From positions 24,378 through 88,377 of the forward strand of contig NZ_JH921522.1 of NCBI RefSeq assembly GCF_000299035.1: a stretch of 64,000 bases of DNA, given 5' to 3'. The translations under genes were made by a program, and so were the position numbers. The stretch is from Bacillus bingmayongensis. GTDB lineage: Bacteria > Bacillota > Bacilli > Bacillales > Bacillaceae_G. Below the pieces are notes generated by a model, which was not told where the DNA came from, did no database searches, and worked only from the letters and a program-made list of their open reading frames with translations. Shown here piece by piece: positions 59,498 through 64,000 of this stretch (its first letter is position 1; each line of letters opens with the position of its first letter).

Positions 59498-60022
59498 ATG
59501 AAAACAAATACAGTATTAAAAGATGATCTTACCAAAGAACCGTCTATATTCAGCATGATCACTTCACCCACACTACAATTCCAAAGAATGCGTACTCACA
59601 AGCCAATTATCCTACCATTAATCATTATTTTACTTTTAACAATCATTACGAGCGCCCTTACCTCATATGTCACACTGAATAATCCTGCAATCAAACAAAT
59701 GAACAGTAATTCTGCTTTTCAAATTCCTACTCATATTACTTTCTTAACTACTTTCGGCTTTGCTGCAGTTAGCGGAATTATATCCGTGTTTTGCGCCCCT
59801 ATTTTCTATAAAAACATTATGATCTTTTTTGGAGTCGACACAACTTATAAAGAATTACTGTGCGTTACGCTCTATTCCGTATTCATTATGAAACTCGGTA
59901 TGTTATTGAATGGAACCATCGCTATTTTACTAGGAAATCATCAAATTTCCTATACGAGTTTAGCACCCCATACCCATCAACTTAAGAATGGAAACAAAGT
60001 GTACTTTCATTTTGTGGGGTAA
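59498..60022 (+). CDS. YIP1-family membrane protein, apparently truncated
   Basis: A 174-residue frame behind GAAAGGAG. Three to four hydrophobic helices (IILPLIIILLLTIITSALTSY, FLTTFGFAAVSGIISVFCAPIF, TLYSVFIMKLGMLLNG) match the N-terminal two thirds of Bacillus YIP1 proteins. The last about 20 residues (HQLKNGNKVYFHFVG) are polar and do not look like the expected final two helices, so a frameshift or deletion near 59960 is likely. Confidence 0.6.
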   Translation: MKTNTVLKDDLTKEPSIFSMITSPTLQFQRMRTHKPIILPLIIILLLTIITSALTSYVTLNNPAIKQMNSNSAFQIPTHITFLTTFGFAAVSGIISVFCAPIFYKNIMIFFGVDTTYKELLCVTLYSVFIMKLGMLLNGTIAILLGNHQISYTSLAPHTHQLKNGNKVYFHFVG

Positions 60023-60164
60023 AGCATTCCTAAAATAGAAGCATACTCTTAATAATACGCATACCAAATAAACCCTATCGTTTTATTAAAAGTCAAGGAA
60101 ATAGTAATGAAATCCTATATTTATGCGATTGAATATAATGTCACACATTTTATAAGGTAAAAAG

Positions 60165-60215
60165 GAAAGGATAGATGAACAGGAGAGTATACCTGTTTAC
60201 ATCTATCCTTTTTTA
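60165..60215. terminator. Terminator-like hairpin
   Basis: GGATAGATG-AACAGG pairs with CCTGTTTACATCTATCC (two-base bulge), followed by six T on the plus strand. Confidence 0.65.
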
Positions 60216-60289
60216 CAACAATATGACCACATTTACTACTACAACAAGGATTTTTACCACAACAAATTTTCATATAGTTATTGAACTAT

Positions 60290-60600
60290 TTTTTAAATAA
60301 CTAAATTAACCTCTTCGTTAACTTTAATTACGAATAAATGGTCTCCTTCACCTTCAATTGGATCAACTACATCTTCATTAAAAGATTCAGCATGTTGTCT
60401 ACCATATCTATTAAACTAGCGGTTTTTATTTTCCCTGATTCCTTTCCATACCTAAGGTACCCAAAAGTCCACTGGATTCCCGAGGCTACCATCCACATTT
60501 GTGTCTCTGAAAAGACATTTTGTGCCACTAGACGTAACTGTAGATTCCTGAACAAGCAAAATCATGAAAATACACACAAAGATAGATTATCATCCATTAC
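60290..60600 (-). pseudogene. Possible remnant of a decayed gene
   Basis: The minus strand encodes protein-like fragments in shifting frames: ESTVTSSGTKCLFRDTNVDG then SLGNPVDFWVP and a stop, and further on YGRQHAESFNEDVVDPIEGE then GDHLFVIKVNEEVNLVI and a stop. No start or ribosome binding site joins them. The family is not recognised. The composition suggests a broken gene rather than random sequence. Confidence 0.35.
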
Positions 60601-60601
60601 A

Positions 60602-61579
60602 TTACTGTTTTGCTTCGTTCGAATAGAAAAACTCGGAAGAACGCCACTTGTTCGATATCTCCTCAATGTGATAAGGTGTCGTTCTGCAGCATCCACCTAT
60701 TAAACGTGCACCTGCTTGGTACCATTCTTCAGATTGAATATCCAACGCGTTACATTGTTCATGACCATGCCATGTTTTTGTTTCTGGATTATAAGTTTCA
60801 CCAGAGTTTGGATAAACAATAATCGGTTTTTTGGTGTTTGCCCTCAACTCTTGGATTGCACCAGTCACAACGGTTACTGGCGCACAATTGATGCCTATCG
60901 CTACAATTTGTTCACTTTTCTCAAAAGCTCGTGCACACTCCACGAGTTTCATACCTTCACTAATCTCTTTCTCATTTTTTAGCGAAAAGGAAAGCCACGC
61001 ATATGTTTCTGGAAACTCACGCAATAATGTATCTAATACTCTTGCTTCTTGCAGGGAAGGGATCGTTTCAAATGCCAATAGATCTGCACCTGCTTCGATT
61101 AACGCTGACATTCTCGAACGGTGAAAGTCTGCTAATGTTTTATCTGTCACACCATAGTTGCCTACATACTCTGAACCATCTGCAAGGTAAGCCCCGTACG
61201 GCCCAACTGATGCAACAACCAATGGTTTAGGCCTATTCGTTTGCGTATTTTCCTTCCAAAAATCATCTCTTGCCCTTCTTGCAAGTAACACCGTTTTCTT
61301 AATTAATTCCAAAGCTTCCTGTTCTTGTATTCCACGCGCGGAAAAACCACTAATAGTAGCTTGATAGCTTGCTGTTATGGCACAGTCCGCTCCAGCACGA
61401 AAATAGTCCGAATGAACCTGATAAATTAGTTCCGGATTTTCTAGTAACACACGTGCCGACCAAAGGGGATCGTCCAAATTACATCCATGCGCCTCCAATT
61501 CTGTAGCTAATGCTCCGTCAAGAAGCATAATGGAATGTTGGGATAAAATAGCATCAATTGGGTTGATTTTGTTCGACAT
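60602..61579 (-). CDS. mmuM: Homocysteine S-methyltransferase
   Basis: A 325-residue zinc-dependent methyltransferase that uses S-methylmethionine (or SAM) to methylate homocysteine to methionine. [24 protein letters not shown] starts the Pfam S-methyl_trans domain; zinc ligands lie in IGINCAP (near 229) and [12 protein letters not shown] (near 298). Its start overlaps the permease gene by 26 nt, so the two are co-translated. Control is through the S-box upstream of mmuP. Confidence 0.92.
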   Translation of the reverse strand: MSNKINPIDAILSQHSIMLLDGALATELEAHGCNLDDPLWSARVLLENPELIYQVHSDYFRAGADCAITASYQATISGFSARGIQEQEALELIKKTVLLARRARDDFWKENTQTNRPKPLVVASVGPYGAYLADGSEYVGNYGVTDKTLADFHRSRMSALIEAGADLLAFETIPSLQEARVLDTLLREFPETYAWLSFSLKNEKEISEGMKLVECARAFEKSEQIVAIGINCAPVTVVTGAIQELRANTKKPIIVYPNSGETYNPETKTWHGHEQCNALDIQSEEWYQAGARLIGGCCRTTPYHIEEISNKWRSSEFFYSNEAKQ

Positions 61580-62963
61580 AATCTACGCCCCTCTTTTTTA
61601 GATTTTTTGTTAGATAATAACTTCCATAGCAAAACAAAATAAACGGTATGCCGCAATATAAGGCAATTCTCTGTGTTGGATCGAATGCAATTCCAATACA
61701 CGATGCCAGACAAAGGATAAAAGAAGCAATTGGTACTAATGGATATAGTGGTGTGCGATAAATCAAGTCCTTTTCAGAATTTCCTTCTTCCAAAAATTGT
61801 CTGCGAAATAGGAACTGGGAAGCACTAATACTCATCCAAACTACAACTACTGCTAGACCGGAAATGGAAACAAGTACGATATAGACAGTATCTGGTGCCA
61901 CAATACTTGAGAGCAAAGCCAAAGCTCCACCCACCATGCTGAAAATGACGGCGTTGATTGGAACACCTTGCTTCGTCATTTTTCCAAAAATCGGGGATAT
62001 CGTATTCTTATTAGCAAGCGACCAAAGCATTCTAGAAGAGGCATAAAGGCCTGAGTTTGCCGCAGATAAAATGGCTGTTAAGATAACGAAATTCATTATG
62101 TCAGCTGAGTATGGCACCCCAATTCGTTCTAGAACTGCAACAAAAGGGCTCTCTAATACCCCTGCATCGGAAATAGGCAATAACGCAGATAAAACAACAA
62201 TCGTTCCTACAAAAAAGATGATCAATCTCCACAGAGTAGTTCGAATGGCCTTCGGTATCATTTTTTCCGGGTTCGCTGTTTCTCCAGCTGCAATGCCTAT
62301 TAATTCTGTTCCCGAAAAAGCAAAATTAACCGCAAGCATGGTCATTATAATGGCCGTAGCACCATGAGGAAATAAACCTCCACTTGTAAAATTAGAAAAG
62401 AATGGTGCTGCTTTTGAATGAGTCATCGGAAGAAACCCTAGCATTGCCGCTACTCCTAAAACAATAAAAATCACAATAGCTATAACCTTTATCGATGAAA
62501 ACCAAAATTCGGATTCGGCGAAAAATTTAACAGTCAGGACATTTAATACAAAGATCAAAATGGCAAAAAGAGCACTCCATACCCAAACATTAATCGATGG
62601 AAACCATCGCTTCATAAGTAATCCTGCGGCTGTAAATTCAGAACCTAAAGCAACAGTCCAAGTTAACCAATACAACCAGGCTACTGTATACCCTGTACCC
62701 GGTCCAATGTATTTAACTGCATAACTATGAAATGCGCCCGTTTCAGGCATATGTACGGAAAGCTCTCCTAAACATAGCATAACTAGATAAACCACTAGCG
62801 CACCAATCAGATAGGATAGAATTGTTCCAAACGGGCCAGCTTGTTGAATAGTGTAACCCGAGCTTAAGAATAAGCCAGTTCCAATCACCCCACCAAGTGA
62901 TAGCATGACTAAATGACGTGCTTGCATTTTCCTTTGAAATTCTTGCCCATTTTTGTTCTCCAT
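61554..62963 (-). CDS. mmuP: S-methylmethionine permease (AAT family)
   Basis: A 469-residue, 12-helix amino acid permease. [29 protein letters not shown] (residues 9-38) is the AAT-family N-terminal signature, and [30 protein letters not shown] follows near 67-97. Its coupling with mmuM and S-box control identify the substrate as S-methylmethionine with fair confidence. AAAGGAGAG precedes the ATG. Confidence 0.9.
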   Translation of the reverse strand: MENKNGQEFQRKMQARHLVMLSLGGVIGTGLFLSSGYTIQQAGPFGTILSYLIGALVVYLVMLCLGELSVHMPETGAFHSYAVKYIGPGTGYTVAWLYWLTWTVALGSEFTAAGLLMKRWFPSINVWVWSALFAILIFVLNVLTVKFFAESEFWFSSIKVIAIVIFIVLGVAAMLGFLPMTHSKAAPFFSNFTSGGLFPHGATAIIMTMLAVNFAFSGTELIGIAAGETANPEKMIPKAIRTTLWRLIIFFVGTIVVLSALLPISDAGVLESPFVAVLERIGVPYSADIMNFVILTAILSAANSGLYASSRMLWSLANKNTISPIFGKMTKQGVPINAVIFSMVGGALALLSSIVAPDTVYIVLVSISGLAVVVVWMSISASQFLFRRQFLEEGNSEKDLIYRTPLYPLVPIASFILCLASCIGIAFDPTQRIALYCGIPFILFCYGSYYLTKNLKKRGVDYVEQNQPN

Positions 62964-62989
62964 TTCTACTCTCCTTTAGTTACTATCCA

Positions 62990-63153
62990 GAAAAAACAAA
63001 AACGCACTCTAAAAAAGAGGGCGCTACTGACAAATAAAAACGGAAGCTCTCATCTATCAGGATTATCACCCGCTGGAATTAGCACAGTGTCTACTTAAGC
63101 AGACCTGTTGCTGAGGTTTCATAAGGCCAGTCCCTCCACCTCTCTGGATAAGA
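62990..63153 (-). promoter_or_regulatory. SAM-I (S-box) riboswitch of mmuPM
   Basis: Minus strand: CCAGAGAGGTGGAGGGAC, TGGCC, then GAAACCTCAGCAACAG and the remaining core down to 63046, followed by a terminator GCGCCCTCT/AGAGTGCG with TTTTTG (63023-62998). It should shut off S-methylmethionine uptake when SAM is abundant. Confidence 0.92.
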
Positions 63154-63403
63154 AATATTTTTTTATAACCTTATCAATCCATTCAATAACTGTCAAGATA
63201 ATTCTGTTTTTTTAAAAATTTATCTATTATAGAAATACAAAAAATAGAGTATTACTATAACTGCAACCCACTCCTTCTTGGGTATTATTTAAAAATCGAA
63301 CATACAAAACCTCATTTATTTATGATACGGTTCACAAGCACTTCCTCAAAATTTGATGCACTTCTAAATATCTTCTTACTTCTTTGGCTATGGGGTCACC
63401 ATA

Positions 63404-64000
63404 CATAACCATCAACTCAGGAGATTTTAATACCCTCAAATATCAAAAAACGTTATCCTTTCTAAACAAGCTAAATTAGAAAGGATGATGTTTTCTTATG
63501 AATCTCTCGATTCAAGATGAATTACTACCATTTGCAGAAGAATTACAACGATATGTTACACCTGTATTCTTAGAAGAACTTGCAAGAGAAATCGGATTTA
63601 TAAAGCGAAAACGTAAGTTTTCTGGCTCAGATTTAGCTACGATTTGTATTTGGATCAGTCAACGAGTAGCAAGTGATCCCTTAGTACGATTATGTAGTAG
63701 GCTTCATGCAGCCACTGGTACTTTACTCAGCCCTGAGGGCTTAAATAAGCGTTTAAACGCTAAAGCAGTTTTGTTTTTACAACATATTTTTTCTTTACTG
63801 TTACAACAAAAAATATGTGAACAAACGCAAATTTCTAACCATCTCTTCACTTATTTTGGACGAATCCGTATCCTAGATGCCACCGTATTTCAGGTGCCAA
63901 ATGCTTTAGATAATGTATATCCAGGCTCTGGAGGCTGTGCTCAAACAGCCGGAATCAAAATTCAATTAGAATATGATCTGCACAGTGGGGAATTTCTTAA
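63404..64000 (+). mobile_element. IS231-like (IS4 family) insertion sequence, left part
   Basis: CATAACCATCAACTCAGGAG at 63404-63423 resembles the terminal inverted repeat of IS231 elements. A transposase starts 75 nt later and runs off the window. The right end is not visible, so completeness is unknown. Bases 63154-63403 hold no gene that I can see. Confidence 0.75.
63498..64000 (+). CDS. IS231-type transposase (partial, cut by window end)
   Basis: ATG 63498 with AAAGGATG upstream. The first 167 codons read [20 protein letters not shown]... and include the N-terminal DNA-binding region ([20 protein letters not shown]) and the first catalytic aspartate in [13 protein letters not shown] near residue 127. 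The sequence is continuous to the window edge. Confidence 0.87.
   Translation, partial: MNLSIQDELLPFAEELQRYVTPVFLEELAREIGFIKRKRKFSGSDLATICIWISQRVASDPLVRLCSRLHAATGTLLSPEGLNKRLNAKAVLFLQHIFSLLLQQKICEQTQISNHLFTYFGRIRILDATVFQVPNALDNVYPGSGGCAQTAGIKIQLEYDLHSGEFL

Noticed and set aside
1-64000. tRNA, rRNA, CRISPR arrays, prophage or replication origin
   Set aside because: No cloverleaf, ribosomal RNA, regular direct repeat-spacer pattern, phage structural gene, DnaA-box cluster or Rep gene was seen on reading both strands.

Overview
The window is a chromosomal stretch of a Bacillus cereus-group organism (cereus/thuringiensis/anthracis type). This rests on low GC content, strong AGGAGG-type ribosome binding sites, many U-tailed terminators, S-box (SAM-I) riboswitches, an LPXTG surface protein, an IS231-type transposase at the right edge, dispersed intergenic repeats of the kind found in this group, and gene sets matching Bacillus opp, lnr (yfiJKLMN), nirBD/siroheme, yvgKLM, proC, mmuPM and lipoprotein genes. 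No rRNA, tRNA, CRISPR or phage module is visible.

Layout. 0.2-4.1 kb: a NagD-like HAD phosphatase behind a long terminator-bearing leader, divergent from a GlpP antiterminator paralogue and a sugar-phosphate isomerase-like gene; a dispersed repeat; a Cof-type HAD phosphatase. 4.1-11.7 kb: a peptide ABC importer with two paralogous binding lipoproteins, then oppB, C, D, F. 12.2-17.5 kb: a two-component system with an ABC-2 exporter in lnrJKLMN order. 17.7-19.8 kb: an ABC-F ATPase behind a 44-codon leader peptide and an attenuator. 20-26.7 kb: tiny genes, a DUF4931/GalT-like protein, a GNAT acetyltransferase, a lytic transglycosylase, a DUF2334 protein, a lipoprotein and a TatD hydrolase. 27.0-28.4 kb: an intact IS150-subgroup IS3 element with 3-bp target duplication. 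29-35 kb: a YxeA-like gene, FNR-linked nirBD, and a siroheme pathway. 35-44 kb: YitT, a PH protein, a LacI regulator, two related lipoproteins, plsC, an EamA exporter and divergent LysR, interleaved with three near-identical two-peptide operons. 44-46 kb: molybdate uptake (modR/modA/modB, no modC). 46.6-49.3 kb: glucose uptake, proC, aldo/keto reductase. 49.4-51.4 kb: an S-box-controlled peptide-binding protein. 51.4-56 kb: decayed fragments and small surface/lipoprotein genes. 56-63 kb: a Bcr/CflA exporter, a large membrane protein, a truncated YIP1 protein and S-box-controlled mmuP-mmuM. 63.4-64 kb: the start of an IS231-like element.

Most notable pattern. Eight intergenic regions on both strands carry one promoter architecture: a TTACA-N4-TGTAA inverted repeat, then GTAAK and usually CGATAG at fixed offsets, then a -10 box exactly 58 bp downstream of the first T. 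The promoters drive tiny hydrophobic or amphipathic peptide genes (about 25-40 codons, in duplicated pairs), a YxeA-family protein, and two transcripts without an evident ORF that look like small RNAs. The core matches the site known for BceR/YxdJ-type response regulators, which respond to cell-envelope-active peptides, and yxeA belongs to that regulatory family in B. subtilis. I infer a dispersed envelope-stress peptide/sRNA regulon whose cognate regulator lies outside this window. One of its sRNA units has been split by the IS3 element, which landed inside its terminator hairpin.
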